Positions 43,291-55,685 of a stretch of DNA of 64,000 nucleotides are shown piece after piece. Origin of the DNA: Agarophyton chilense (lineage: Eukaryota > Rhodophyta > Florideophyceae > Gracilariales > Gracilariaceae); NCBI GenBank assembly GCA_030374765.1, contig JARGXX010000071.1, positions 2,232,001 through 2,296,000 of the forward strand, given 5' to 3'. Position 1 is the first letter of the stretch; the number at the start of each line of letters is the position of its first letter. The translations under genes were made by a program, and so were the position numbers. A model generated the notes under the pieces. That model ran no database searches, was not told the DNA's origin, and worked only from the letters and a program-made list of their open reading frames with translations.

Positions 43291-44212
43291 TGTAGAGCAC
43301 CTCCAGTTAGTGGATACTTGAAGATGCAACTCATAGAATGAGGATTGAACCCTCCCAGGGTCATGACTATGATCCCCTCTAAGGTGTGCTGAGGTGGCAC
43401 TGTTTTCTGGTTAGAGTTAGCCTATGAAGTGAAAATTCGGATGGCCCATGGTTGGATTGGCCCCGTGATACACGTGGCTTATTTTTGGCACCGATTTTCG
43501 GATATTTGTTAGAACGTTGGACTTTTGGGCCCTGACAGTGGGATCTCCACGTGTATGGCCCTGAGCAGGTGTGCACTACTGTAGAGTCTAGTTAGTGGGC
43601 CCTACTTAATGAGACGAGATCTGACAGTCCGAAGCTCGGAGTAAAATGGTAACAAGGTTGGTCTTCGATACCTTTAGAGGTTCTTCGTCGCCATCGTTTC
43701 GGCCTTACAACCCGGAACGGGCTCTGGTTAGCAACGCCTGCGTAGGGACACGACTCCACTTGGAGAGTGCCCACGTTTGGGTTCCGTGAAACCACCCCCT
43801 TGGGACCGCTCAGACGACCTGCGTGCACGATACCCCGTGGGGTTTCTGCTTACTTGTTGCGTGCTTTTTGTGTTTCCTTTCGAGGACAGGTTTTCGCCCC
43901 TGTATTGGGTTTCTTTTGTTGTTTCGCCCCTTTTCTGGTTCTCGGGTCCGGTGCCTGTTAGTGCCCGACCCCCGCCCCGTTTTCCCTCTTCGCCGGATTT
44001 TCCCCCATTCTTTGGGATACCCATACCCATTCCCGATCCAACGGTTTCTACCCCTCACCTCCGTCGGTACTGCCGGAATCCCCCGTGGGAGTTACACCCC
44101 ACACTACGGGTGGAACGGAGGGCTCTGTCTCTAAGTCTGCCTCCCCCATGGAGCAAGGCTTCGAACACCTTGAGAGCACTTCCCGTCGCCGGGTTTTGCT
44201 CCACATGTTACA
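43291..44212 (+). repeat. 3' LTR of element 1 (right border approximate)
   Basis: Starts TGTAG, as in element 2. The best right border is ...ATGTTACA at 44212, giving about 920 bp, but no second copy exists here to confirm it. The 3' half is C/T-rich, like the other LTRs. Confidence 0.5.
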
Positions 44213-47200
44213 CCATGCAAATATACCAAAGGATTGAAACATGTAACGCTTCGGCTTCGGATGATCCCGGGAAGTAGAATCTGTTGGTTCATAAACAGAA
44301 ATTACCAAGCGCGGGCGGTAATTAGCAATTGCCCTTCACAAACCAGGCTTTCTATATGTTTGACCATTTTATATCGCTTCCCAAGAGCTAAAATCACAGG
44401 GCGACAATATGGTTTTGAACGCTGCACACCGTTTTCAAAAGAATGGATAAGCTTTTCAATGAAACATACATCAAACAGAGGGTTTCCGGCACCTCCTTCT
44501 ATTCTTTCCCTTTCAGATTCCTACGCCTCAGAACTACTGAATGCTACATTTGCACTGTCCGAACTACAGTACGACCAAACTATTTCACCTTCATTGAAGC
44601 AATCTGCAAAATGTTCAGTAGAAACTTGGCTTGTTAGCTACCAGAGCTTGTAAAAACTAGGCGGGGCGATCCATGAAGTAATTATGTCGTTGCGCACTTG
44701 TTTACGGTACAGTTCAGTGCACACTTCTGACAAGAAAAGATCATAGTCCTCTCCCGGCATAGAATCGGCAATGCATTTGTTTGCACCAGTAATGTCCTTC
44801 ACGCCCGCCTGTTTGTCTTCAGTATCCAGAGGTGTAGAACAGTGGATGTATATCTTCCCTAAGCGCATGGACAACGCTTGAGATAATGAGAACGTTCGTG
44901 TCTGTGAGGCATTGCATGCCGGTATTTGCACTCTGTAATAATTTGATGTCGTTTGAAAGCCTTTTAATCTGCTGCTAAATAACCAGAACTCTGATGGTTC
45001 GAGTCGTTCTCCATTAGAACGTTAGTGTCAGAAATGGGTTGTTGGTCGTAGAACTGCATAGCGATGACGCAAGCGACCTTACCTACACCGCACGTTAGAG
45101 GTCATCAGATGGTATTGGTTGCTAATTATAGCCACAGAGCAAAGTATTGACGAAGAATGAAGCTGTGGAATCATCTTCATGCCTGTGAAGGTGATGTTGA
45201 CGCACAGAAACTTGTTCAGTCGCAAAAGACAAACATGATATGGACAGGGCACTTTTCAGCAGCACATTGAATGGATTTGCACTTAGCAGTTCTTACACAG
45301 AAGTACAACTCTAAGAAGAGGGGGGTTCGTAGGGTAGAGACGAATTTTCCCAGTCGCGGGACCCTTATCGGCGATGACATGACCGTTTGCACTTGCGGTT
45401 TGGGTCACGAGTGTCCGAGCTCCTCCAAATATAGTTTCATTTCAGCAGGACGAAATGCCTCAAATTGCAACAAGTTTTAGCGATATTTCAATAAATATTT
45501 CGAAACACGCAGCATTTCACCGACTTTATTTTGATTGTGTTATCTGCATCGCATAGAAAGCATCCACGTAGGCAACCTTTCGATTTGCGTATGAAGAACG
45601 GTACATGTGGTCTAATGTGTTTCTTCATAGAATTGCAGCGTTGCGTGCAACTTGTGTTTCATACAGTGCATGGTGCTGAAATATTCGAACAGAATTTGGT
45701 TCTTGGAATAATGGGAGATGGAAGAAGCAAGATAAAGTGAAAACCGCAATGTTTCGAGAAAGAGTGAAATTGACTTTGGTTGGCACGCGCAATCCATGCA
45801 ATGATTGACCCTTTTCTTGATAACTAAATGTATCTACGAAATGTCATTCTACTGCAAGTTGGTTCTCGACTTTGGAGAGCCAGTGCTTGGAATTTGAACG
45901 AAAGAAAAACTCGGCCGCCACGCAGTGCATCCCCCTACAGTTAAGTCTCGAAGTAGAATTGTTAGACCCCAGTCAGCACGATGATGTCTGACATGACAAA
46001 TAAATGACAAGAGGTCAAGTAATGGATATACATCAACAACGACTATAGTTTAAAAACACCGAGAGCACTCAAACTCGCTGAGTTCGCCAAAGCAATGAAT
46101 CAGAGAAGACGATATACAAGAGCACGAGGACTAAACGCAGTGTAGACTTAAGAGCAAAAAACGCGGAGCAAGAAAATCATAGAGGTAGAGAGAAAACATG
46201 AAAAGAAAACAGAAGAGCAACAATCCCTTTGGTACCTACATAAAACCAGCTGGGATGTATTGTCCTCTGGCAAGTGCCGATACTCTTTGCCTACGTTTCA
46301 TATTCTTTACGCCAGTCACTTTGAATGTGTAAGGACACTCGTAGATCAGTATAATAGACAATACCGTAATTTTAAACAATACCTTAGTTGGGTCGCTAGT
46401 GTCTATGCGTCCAAATAATTGGAACCAATATGACCTCATATGATACTAAAATTATCTAGATAAATAGAATTCACCCAGTATTCAAAGGTATAAATTTAAA
46501 GTGGTTATGGAGCATGTGAGTCTTCAACAAAAATGAAACAATTTTTTCTTTTTTCTTTTTGTCAATCCACCGAAAAGGCCAAAATGGCCGCTAATGTCTA
46601 CGAAACAGAGAACTTGACCTCATTTGAGGCCAAAACTTCTCAAAACAAGTAACTGAAATTCATTCAAGACAGAAATTCTCAAATTTAGCGCAGAAAAAGG
46701 TAAACAAAAATAAAAACCATACATCGTTCTCGTTGACAAAAATCCTCGGGAATCTATTCAAACAGGGCTTTAATATTTTTCTTCAGAACGATATACTTTT
46801 GGTGAAGCAAACTTAAGTAGTCGCAAGAAAAGAAAACAAACAAATATTTTTGGCCTCAAACGATTCAAAAAATGACATGTCGAAAAGAAATATCACTTTC
46901 AATCAATTAGTAATGCATACTTCAAATGTTGAGGCAATCAAAGGAAGAGTGTTTTGTAATTTGTTCCGGTTATGTAGAGCTTGTAGATTGTACTTATTCC
47001 TTAATTACAAAGAAATAAAAAAGGTCTCGTGCGAGGCCAATTGAACTCACATGAGACCATCAGCCGTATAGACACTATATTTGAACCAATTATTTCTAGT
47101 ATTCAGCATCTGTCTGCCTGGATTAGGTAGAACAAGACTGATCCCCCAACCACTTCAATAACCATCATGATGACACGTGCGGAAAACATATTGTAGTACG

Positions 47201-48992
47201 ATGCTCGCTGAAGATGTCGGGGCATTCAGGTGCAAGAACGTAAGCCCTCTTTTTAAGAAGCCCTCTATCTGCGTCGCATCAGAACCAGTTATGCATGTAA
47301 TTATTTCACTGTTTTCGTGCCCTCACAGCGGCTATAAACCATTACGAAGGTACAAGTATTTAAAAGTAAGGAAAGCGGCTGATATAAAAAGCAAGCTGGT
47401 GATCTTGACGATTTCGGACAATCTGCCTTCAATATTGTAGACAACTGGCGATACCGCCCGTGTGTGGATCAAAAACGAGAGCTATTTTTATGTGATGCGC
47501 ACAAAACAGTTATAGCTGGCTTTACTTTGCATTTAGTTTCTTTCATTTTCATAATCAAATCTACGCCAAACAAAACTTACACACATCAGCACGTCGAGCG
47601 TGCAATTTTCCAAGTGATATAGCGTCGGCTGGATAATTCGTCAGCGGGGGAAGCGGGTGAGCGCACAAGCGGCTGTCCGAACAACGCAGAACAAAGGAAG
47701 GAATACTTAGACCACACGATCAAAATAAGGACCTGTCATCTCCATATCTCCGTTGATCACCTCTCCTATTCGCTCCAAGCAGACATCCAAAAAATTTCCT
47801 AGCAAAATTTGTTCTAAATGTTCACGGATCCTGTAAATTGCGACATATATTTTTCCCTGGTGGAGATTTAACACTGAAAGCATGATTGATTACAACGTGT
47901 TAGAGCACTCCTGGTTGTCTTCATATGCGAAATGATTGCTCTCATCGTGGAGACCGAAAAAACACGTATGGCGACGCCGTCCCAGACTGAATCGCTACTA
48001 TGTATCACCAGAAGAAAAAACACGTTTCATCTGCGAATACCGAACAAACTGCACTACGCTTCCCGACTTGACTTTGAAGACATTTAGGCGCGCAACATGT
48101 ACTTCGTGCGTTCCTTCGACGTTTAACACGAGAAACGACGTAACTCAGCTCTCCAACTGATCATCAAGCCAAATCGCAAACAGGACTATCGCACAATCTT
48201 TCAGAACAGCAGTAGAAGTCGTATCCAAGCCGAGGCTTCAGATTGCCCTCAAAACTTACGCTGGAACGAGACAACGTATCTCCGTTTTCGCAAGCTGCCG
48301 CTTCTCTCAACGAGCCAAAGCTCGAACTATGTGCTATAGGAATACATAATCCGGCACTTATCTTTCTTTTAGCGCTAGATACATTTGACGAACCGCGCTA
48401 AAGTATTGCGGCAAGTACGTGCTACTCACATTGCGCATTCTTGCTTTACGTTCTGAACTAAGCCATCCGACGGATGCCATCATATAGGGCTCCAACACTG
48501 GAAGAACTGGGCGAGTCTCTACGGTACTAAATTCTACCCAAGCTCGTCACTGCGACTTGCAGTCATACGACCACTCCACGCCTAATCTGCAACTATCTTC
48601 GCCGAACGGAGGATACCTTTAGTTGCTGGCATGGAGCCAAGTCTTGCCATGTGAAGGCATGAATCTTGCCCCTATCAGAGAGCATACTTGCCCGACGCAT
48701 GCGAGGTGTTCACATGTGCTCCAAGCATTGCTGGTTACTTTATATATTTTATTATCTACGTTATTTTTATCAAGGTAGGAAGTTTACTGTAATATTCTAC
48801 ACTATACAGTGGCTCGGCGATCTCGCCATGGCACTCAGTAAAACTTCCATAACCGGGATCTTTTAGCTACTATTCTTTTCTGGTTTCGCGTGATACGACT
48901 TTCTTCGGAAGTTGTGCGGTGTTGTCCACGGTAGATTTACACATCTAGCTTCTCCAAGAGAAGAACTACCACGGTTTGCGTGTGTATTTATT
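44213..48992. other. gene-poor, AT-rich interval
   Basis: About 4.8 kb with no frame longer than about 140 codons and none with recognisable motifs. The sequence is AT-rich in 45.4-47.6 kb. No tandem array, inverted repeat or RNA gene could be supported. The U3 part of element 3's 5' LTR probably occupies the right end. Confidence 0.5.
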
Positions 48993-49330
48993 ATAAAACG
49001 TATTCTGCCACTTTACAGAGTTGTTCTTATTCATTTTTATAGCTACTGTGCTCTAGACCCCGCTCGACCCTACGGGGTGACCACCCTTTCCTTTTCCCCC
49101 ACTCTCGTGGCTGACTACCCCTTGGAACCAACTATACTGGACTTCCTACTTCCACTCCCCTGTTCCCGCTTGTCGTGCTGGGCTGCCTCGGGCTTAGAGC
49201 CCGACTTCGTCGCGCATTCCCGGAAAGGCTCCGTTGCTTGGATACCCCCCCACCCCCGCACCCCCGCCCCCCCTTATAGAAAAGATACTGAAAGTCTTCG
49301 TGTTTTTTGGTCTTCGGATCTTGCACGTCA
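48993..49330 (+). repeat. partial 5' LTR of element 3 (TATA box to end)
   Basis: TATAAAA at 48993-48999, then a pyrimidine-rich stretch with a C-run block (49245-49273) and an end ...CACGTCA three bases before the primer-binding site. Left border and partner copy not visible. Confidence 0.4.
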
Positions 49331-49333
49331 ACG

Positions 49334-49349
49334 TGGTCTCCCGAATTAG
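49334..49349 (+). other. primer-binding site of element 3
   Basis: TGGTCTCCCGAATTAG starts with TGG, the complement of a tRNA CCA end. It differs from element 2's site at one base. The tRNA is not identified. Confidence 0.6.
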
Positions 49350-49506
49350 AATACGTTAAGCCTATCTTTGAATTTTGGTCTACAAGGTGGTCTCTACGTA
49401 TATGTTTCAGTTCTCAGTGAGATTTTTTCCCGATTTCAGGGACGGTTAGCCCATCGTGGAAGTATTCTGTTACGCGGATACCGGTGGAATTGTCTAATTT
49501 TCTAAT

Positions 49507-52500
49507 ATGTCACAATGGCCGTCGGATGCTGACACCGCCCAAACCCGGAGCAGTTCTGTCGCTGACGTGACACCCGCCACGGGTGTCCATACTTCGAAGA
49601 GGTTCGTCACTGGTCCTCCTACTAAGGTTAACTCCAACCCCAAAGGTAAGGGCCAGGGCTCTACAAAGAGTCGAAATCCACCGTTAAAAGCGTCGAATGA
49701 AGGACCCATTACAGGTGACGCACCAGATCTTGTCGAGGACACGCACATACCCGCAGATTCTCCAACGCCCGAGGAGGGAGAATTTCATAATGAAAATGAT
49801 GCAGCCCTGCGAAATCAGTTCGCTGAGATGCACGAAGCTCAAAATGCCCTTGTGGCGGAATTTGAAGTCTTGCGTGTCGGGTTCGATACCTCTTGTATGA
49901 AGGAGTTGTTCGATGGCGTCCTTTTTTGCGGCAGATATGATCACATTGCTGGAACGTTTCGTTTGTCCTGCTGTTTATGTTGAAAACGACGAAATCCGAT
50001 TCGATCTTGTCAGTTCTTGTCTGCAGATGTCGGAACAAACCATCTTGATGAAGGATAACGACCCATTACAGCTGGTATCTGTTTCGCAAACCGCAAAGCA
50101 CAAGAAGAAGGATAAAAACCATCGTAAGCGTAAGAAGCAAAACAACTACGATTCCTATTCCTCGGATTCCTCCCGGTCTCCACGGATCTCTCTCCATTCC
50201 ATTGGGTCGACCTCATCATATATCACATCTGATGATGGTCTTCGAAGGTTTCCGTCTCGTTTTGAATGGTCGTCTGCCATCCAAGGTGTATTTTGTGGTC
50301 GTACTAAAAGAAAGAAGCACACTGGTTTGTAGGAACTGAAGGGCACTAACCCCCTGTACACAAAACTGGTCCCATAAAGATATTATCGGCTGGAGGACTT
50401 CTCTTTGGATCGTACAACCGGTGGTACGGGTGAGGTGAAGTACTGCATACAGTTTATGCACCTTTTCCTCATTAAGCATTCCTTTTCTGGAGACGAACCC
50501 ATCCTGGTGTTGGATTTTCTAACACGCTTTATTGCGGATGCTAAAACAGTTGGTATGAACGAGGTTCAGGTTTATACTGCTCTAGGGCACTGTTTACTTG
50601 TAATCGCCGAGGATCATGACAACTTTGAAAGAGGCTCATTCTGATCCTCCGAAGAAAAATTGACGTGATGGCCCGAAGCCATGGAATATCTCTTGAAGTC
50701 CTTTCCCACTAATAAAGCGATTCAGTCGGCTGTTCTCGATCTTTGCGACACCCTCCAGAAGCCTGCTGAAACAGAAACCGAATTCTCGGTAACTCAGCAT
50801 ATGACTCTCCATCGTTGTGGTGATGTTTACTCTGATAGAGGGTGCTTCACCATTTACATCGATGGACGGGCTCGAAGACGAGTACTGCAAGGAAACGTCC
50901 CGATCGGTAGGAACACCTCGATGCATATTGGACTACGACCGATTCAGACTATTGTGTCGCCGCTCACCACTGGATGGCGCACTCCAACGGATAGTACCAA
51001 GGTCACTGAGGGCGCGATTCCTTTACCTCGCCCATTTCTCTCGCTTGCCTGGTCACCATGGAGGCTGACGAATGTACCAGGCCTTAGGGAAGTTCTTCTA
51101 CTGGTCAATAATGGCGCAGGACCTATGGCGAACCGTCTGGAACTGCTCTTACTGCGCCCAAATCCAAGGGTCTCGCGCAAACCACCAGGCCCAAGTGAAA
51201 CTTTCCCCCGCCGCCTGCTCGATGGAATTCGTCGCAATGGATATACCTGGGCCTTTGCCCAAGTCGTCCCATGGGAAACGGTTTGTCTTGGTAATAACCG
51301 ATATGTTTACCAAACTTACCCGAGCCCTACCTCTAGGAAAGACAACAGCCATGAATGCTTCCACGGCATTCTTGTCCCACTGGGTACATCCCTTTGGCAT
51401 GCAACTCTACATCCTCACGGATAATGGCAGCCGGTTTGTATCCAAATTCTTTTCGCACGTTTGTGCTACATTATGTATCAAACATGTAAACACAACGGCA
51501 TACCAGCGGTAGACCAATGGCCAAGCTGAACGCCTCAATCGTACCCTTCTGGATCGATTGTAACAATATGTATCGGAGAAAAAACTGCACTGCGACGACT
51601 ACGTTGAGCCACTGGTTTATGCCTACAACACGCAGGTATACGCTTCCAAGGGGACAACATCTTTTGATTTAAGGATAACGAGATCGCCATCGCCGATAGC
51701 TGTTGACATTCAGGAGTCTATTATACTCCAGAACATAACCGAAGAAATGACTCCGACTCAGGCGAAGTGATACTCGCGCCGACGCATCGACAGAATTATC
51801 CAATCAGCTAGAGCTGCACTTACCAAAGCCCCACGGCACTACAAGGCCAATTACGAAATAATCGTCTGGAACACACCTACTTTCGGAAAAAGAGAATTGG
51901 TTTACCTGGACTGGCCACCGAAAGACAGTGATGACCTCGAAGATACTACGCAGAATCTCCTACCCGGCTCGACGGGACCATGTAAAGTCCTTAAGACCAT
52001 TCAACACACAATTACGAAAGTAATTGACGGCCTACAGGACAACGTGTCAATTGATCGGGTGACACGAGCTCCCGGATCCTCCGGACCACCAATATCCCAG
52101 CCCCTTGGTTTAACGGAATCATCACGACCTCATGTCGAGGTTCAGGTCCCCACAGCTCCTAAGGCAATATCCGAGGACCCGAATATCGCCACGGACCCAT
52201 TATTCAACGCCAATGACGATGACCCATCTCTCCCCACCAACTCCAATGAATTCGCCCCTCTAGACCACACTCTCCTTCCGGAGAAAGAACACCGGCAAGA
52301 ATACGTTATTGAACGAATCATCTCCGCCGGTTGGGGAGAAGATGGAATAATGCGCTATCGCGTCCGTTGGTATGGCTATTCTCCCCAGGAGGACAGTTTT
52401 CAAAAACCGCAGACGATTACGGCTACTTTTATCGCCCGCTATTGGCCCAGAATCGGCAGCATGGAGTGCAGCCTTCAGAAAAGGGTAACTATTGGCCCTA

Positions 52501-52676
52501 ATGAGACCAAAACGCCTCCCAAAACGCCTCTCGAAACGCCTCTCGAAGCGCCTCCCGACACGACGGTTCGCCGCAGCTCTTTCATCAGGAAACGAAGTCA
52601 GTCTTCAGGCGACACCTTAGGAAGACCTGAGGAAGCTCTCAAGGTTTGGACGCGGTTTGGGGGCAAGCAAATTTGA
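49507..52676 (+). pseudogene. gag joined to integrase of element 3, internally deleted
   Basis: gag starts at ATG 49507. It shifts phase near 49,950 and holds the gag core (GDEPILVLDFLTRFI) and ALGHCLL, with stops near 50330 and 50375. Near 50,880 the reading passes straight from gag (CFTIYIDG) into integrase sequence (CRRSPLDGALQR, 50950 onward) in another phase. Integrase residues follow (FVAMDIPGPLP, LTDNGSRFVSK, TNGQAERLNRT) with stops at 51510 and beyond. A chromodomain (RYRVRWYGYSPQED) ends the frame at 52676. Protease, RT and RNase H are absent. Dead copy. Confidence 0.7.
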
Positions 52677-52720
52677 GGAATACAGGAGCAACTTCGGGAA
52701 AGCACAAGCATGAATTTATT

Positions 52721-52725
52721 TGACG
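52721..52725 (+). repeat. target-site duplication, left copy (TGACG)
   Basis: Identical TGACG stands at 61964-61968, directly flanking both LTRs of element 2. Confidence 0.9.
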
Positions 52726-53294
52726 TGTAGTACAATGGGCCTAAGGACGGTAGCGATGTGGAGTGTCGGACGAGGAGTCCCAAAGTGGTGCGGCGGTCGA
52801 GCACCAAAGTACGCGCACGGCAGGAGCAGCGGTTGGCAACCCCACCCAGTGGCCACGTGGAGATATGCACACGGGAGCAGGAGATCAGACCGGTGACCTC
52901 CGGTGGACCTGGCACTGTAAGGCAGTGCGCCCAGAGGGAGTAGGATATTTTATTTAATTTTTTAGGGTAGTTTACCAGTGGACCTGAGCGCCTCGCCTAC
53001 TATATTAGTGGCTTGAGTGCAGCCGGCCACTGAGGAAGTAAAGGCAAGCACCACCTCCGTCTTCACCTTACCCCAAAGTTCCAGAGGACACGGGCTTCCA
53101 AGCCATCGTTAAGAGTGCCACCCGACCTGTAGGGTCCTCAGTTAACGCCCGCCCATTGCGCCCGCTTGTCAAAAGGTGCCCACGACTCAAGTAGACGCCA
53201 GTGGATTATCACCCCCAGTGGCTGGACTCTACCGCCGCTACCCTCGGTACATACTACTTCCCCACTCGGCCATTGGTGGTAGTATAGTACTACA
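52726..53294 (+). repeat. 5' LTR of element 2
   Basis: 569 bp, TGTAG...CTACA, aligned end to end with 61395-61963. A TATA-like TATATTAG lies near 53001. The first 225 bp are identical to the other copy; all eight differences lie in the rest. Confidence 0.95.
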
Positions 53295-53296
53295 TC

Positions 53297-53312
53297 TGGT
53301 CTCCCGACTTAG
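53297..53312 (+). other. primer-binding site of element 2
   Basis: TGGTCTCCCGACTTAG, two bases after the LTR. TGG complements the CCA end of a tRNA; the tRNA is not identified. Confidence 0.65.
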
Positions 53313-53421
53313 AAGCCTACAGGACAGCCGTTTTGGAATCTCGAGACCGAAGGAATTGGAATAGGACTTCTACCATTGGACTACTTGTCGCCGTTTTTGA
53401 CCGCAAAACAACCCCGACCTT

Positions 53422-55605
53422 ATGGATAACCAACCCACAAACCCCCGACACGAAGACCCACAAGGATCCCCGGCAGCCGCCGCGGCCCCCTCGGCCACAC
53501 CCGCATCACTCCCTGTACCAAAGGACAGTGAAAGTGACCGGAGGAGCACGCGCAGCCGCACTGGTGGACGCACACTTGACCCTGTGGACGACCCTGAAAG
53601 GATCACTCGAGAATCGCCATTGGTTGCTCGCCTCCGTGAGAGGATTCATCAGTTAGACCAACGGAACCCCCGTAGGAACACCGCACTGAATCCGCAGGAC
53701 TTAGCTGCAGTCGCCCCCCCTGCCCATATGGTGGACGACGTCGCCGCTCTCCTGTGGCCGCAACTCCGCACCTGGTGCGAGACCGAGGTGGAGTCATTCC
53801 TAGAGGACCGTTTGGACCGGGCACTACGCGAACGCCTCTCCTCGTTGGCCAGCGATCTCATTCCTCAGGTGGTACAATGAGACGTCCTCGTGGAGTCGAT
53901 AGCTACGACCATTCAGGGGGAAATCACCCGCCAGGTAGGCCCAACGGACAGCCATCGGGCTGTCTCTCAAAATATACCATTGGTTAACCATCGGTCGCAT
54001 CCAGCCGGACACCCGGGAGCAGGCTCTGTAATAGCCCCTCGCCTGGTGCGCCCACAAGAAGACCCATTGGACTATCAACCGCCTGAGGCAAGCAGACCTC
54101 AGAGGCAGAGAGGCCGCGCGGGTGATGAGACCATTGGACAATACGGCAGTCGGTACGCCGTCGAGGACCATCGGGTTAGTGAAGAGCCTTTCCCGAGGGC
54201 CCAAGGAAGTGTCGACGACCAGAGGAGGAAAAGGAGAAACCGTAAGGCCAAGAGGTCGAGCCGTCGGAAGAGAGACCACTCGGACTCAAGCGATGTTGAC
54301 CATTCGGACTCCTCCAGCACCTCTGACCCCAGTGAAGACGAGGCAGACGTTTGGCGCCTCAGACCATTGGTCACGACTAATGAGCTGTTCCAGAAGGTCT
54401 TAGACGTGAGCACGTACCGCCTGTTGGATCGGTCCGAGCGGTACACCTCTTCGGTCGCCAAGAACATTGCCAGGTGGGCCAAGAGGATGCAAGTGACCAT
54501 CCAGGACAAGTTTTCGGGGAAGGACCCCATTACAGTCCTTAGGTTCTTGAGTTTTTTCCAAGTGGCCTGTGACCAGAATGGAATCCATGAGGGAGCTGCT
54601 ATGTACTTATTCCAGTTTTTCCTCACGGGTCAGGCGAAGGACCATGTGGTTGCGAAGATTTCAGGCTCCGCTAATCCAGTGGACGCCCGAGATCGGGAAC
54701 TCCTGAGGACCTATCCGGAGGTTGTCCATTATTTGTTGGAGACGTACGCCTCCGACGACTACATAATGGACGCCTATCAGGACGTTATTGGATACTGTCA
54801 AGGTTCCAATGTGTCCGAGACGGACTATGCCGACCAATTGTGGACACGTGCCCGCCGCTGCGGGAACGTTTTTTCCGAAGGTCGACTCAAGCGATACTTT
54901 ATCGCTGGTCTGTTGCCCGCTATACGGAGTCACGTCCGTAACAACTACACTGCCCATTCGGACTTATCACTACGTCAGCTCGTGACATATGCCGAAGGAT
55001 ACGGGAAGACCTATAGGACCTCCCGCCGCATGGGAGATGTAGACACCAGGGGACGCGCCAGACCCCTGCTGAAGGACAGCAGTGCCCATTTGGTCGAGTC
55101 GCACACCGATACGGACTCTACCATCGGTCACTCAGAAGCCGCCGATGCGTTCGCGGTTAGCTTCCATTCGGCCCCATCTGGTGCACCATTGGTTCTGACC
55201 CTAGGGACGACAACTCCATCGGCGCCGGCTACCCCGAAGTATTCCCCAGTGGCCCCACGGAAGGACGTCTTTACGAAGTCCAGTCAGGCCTGTCACATTT
55301 GCTTGTCTATGACTCGCCCGTGTGACTGTATTAAATTCCTACCTGAGGACGCCCGTAAGGCGCTCGTGGCCCGTAGGGAGGAAAACTATCAGGTGCGCCG
55401 CGCAGAGGGGTACTACCGTAGGCCCATTACCCCGAGGACCGCAGGGACCGCAGGGAGTTCGAACTATGTAACTCCGTTGGCTACTCCCGTGCAGCGACGT
55501 CAGGTCAATTTGGTAGAGGACCCTATGGACGAAGTCGATCACCCTACCCGAGAGGCCGATGGAGTGGCTGAGGAGCCACAGGAAAACTACCAGAGGGACG
55601 CATAG
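53422..55605 (+). pseudogene. gag: gag of element 2, one in-frame TGA
   Basis: ATG 53422 to TAG 55603, with TGA at 53878-53880 interrupting the same phase. The N-terminus is disordered, followed by an Arg/Asp/Ser-rich linker and a gag capsid domain (FSGKDPITVLRFLSFFQ; WTRARRCGNVFSEGRLKRYF). A cysteine cluster near the end (CHICLSMTRPCDC) replaces the usual CCHC knuckle. The pol frame is -1 relative to gag and opens at 55572, overlapping the gag end by 34 bases. Confidence 0.8.
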
Positions 55606-55685
55606 AGGCGTGCCGTCCCTCTAACACCAACTGCCTCAGTACACCAGACACGGAGACCCGAGAGGAGAAGTTAAAGTCGAAACCA

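Larger units (their letters stand above)
33396..44212 (+). mobile_element. LTR element 1 (Ty3/gypsy, chromodomain type), 5' LTR missing
   Basis: Order: leader, gag, protease-reverse transcriptase-RNase H-integrase, chromodomain frame, purine tract, antisense ORF, polypurine tract (43278-43290), 3' LTR. The left boundary coincides with the end of the giant transposon, and no copy of the 3' LTR start is found there. The 5' LTR was therefore lost or replaced. gag and pol carry at least five in-frame stops. Confidence 0.75.

Noticed and set aside
43331..43400. tRNA-like GGGTTCAATCC on the minus strand in the LTR
   Set aside because: No matching acceptor, D or anticodon arms.
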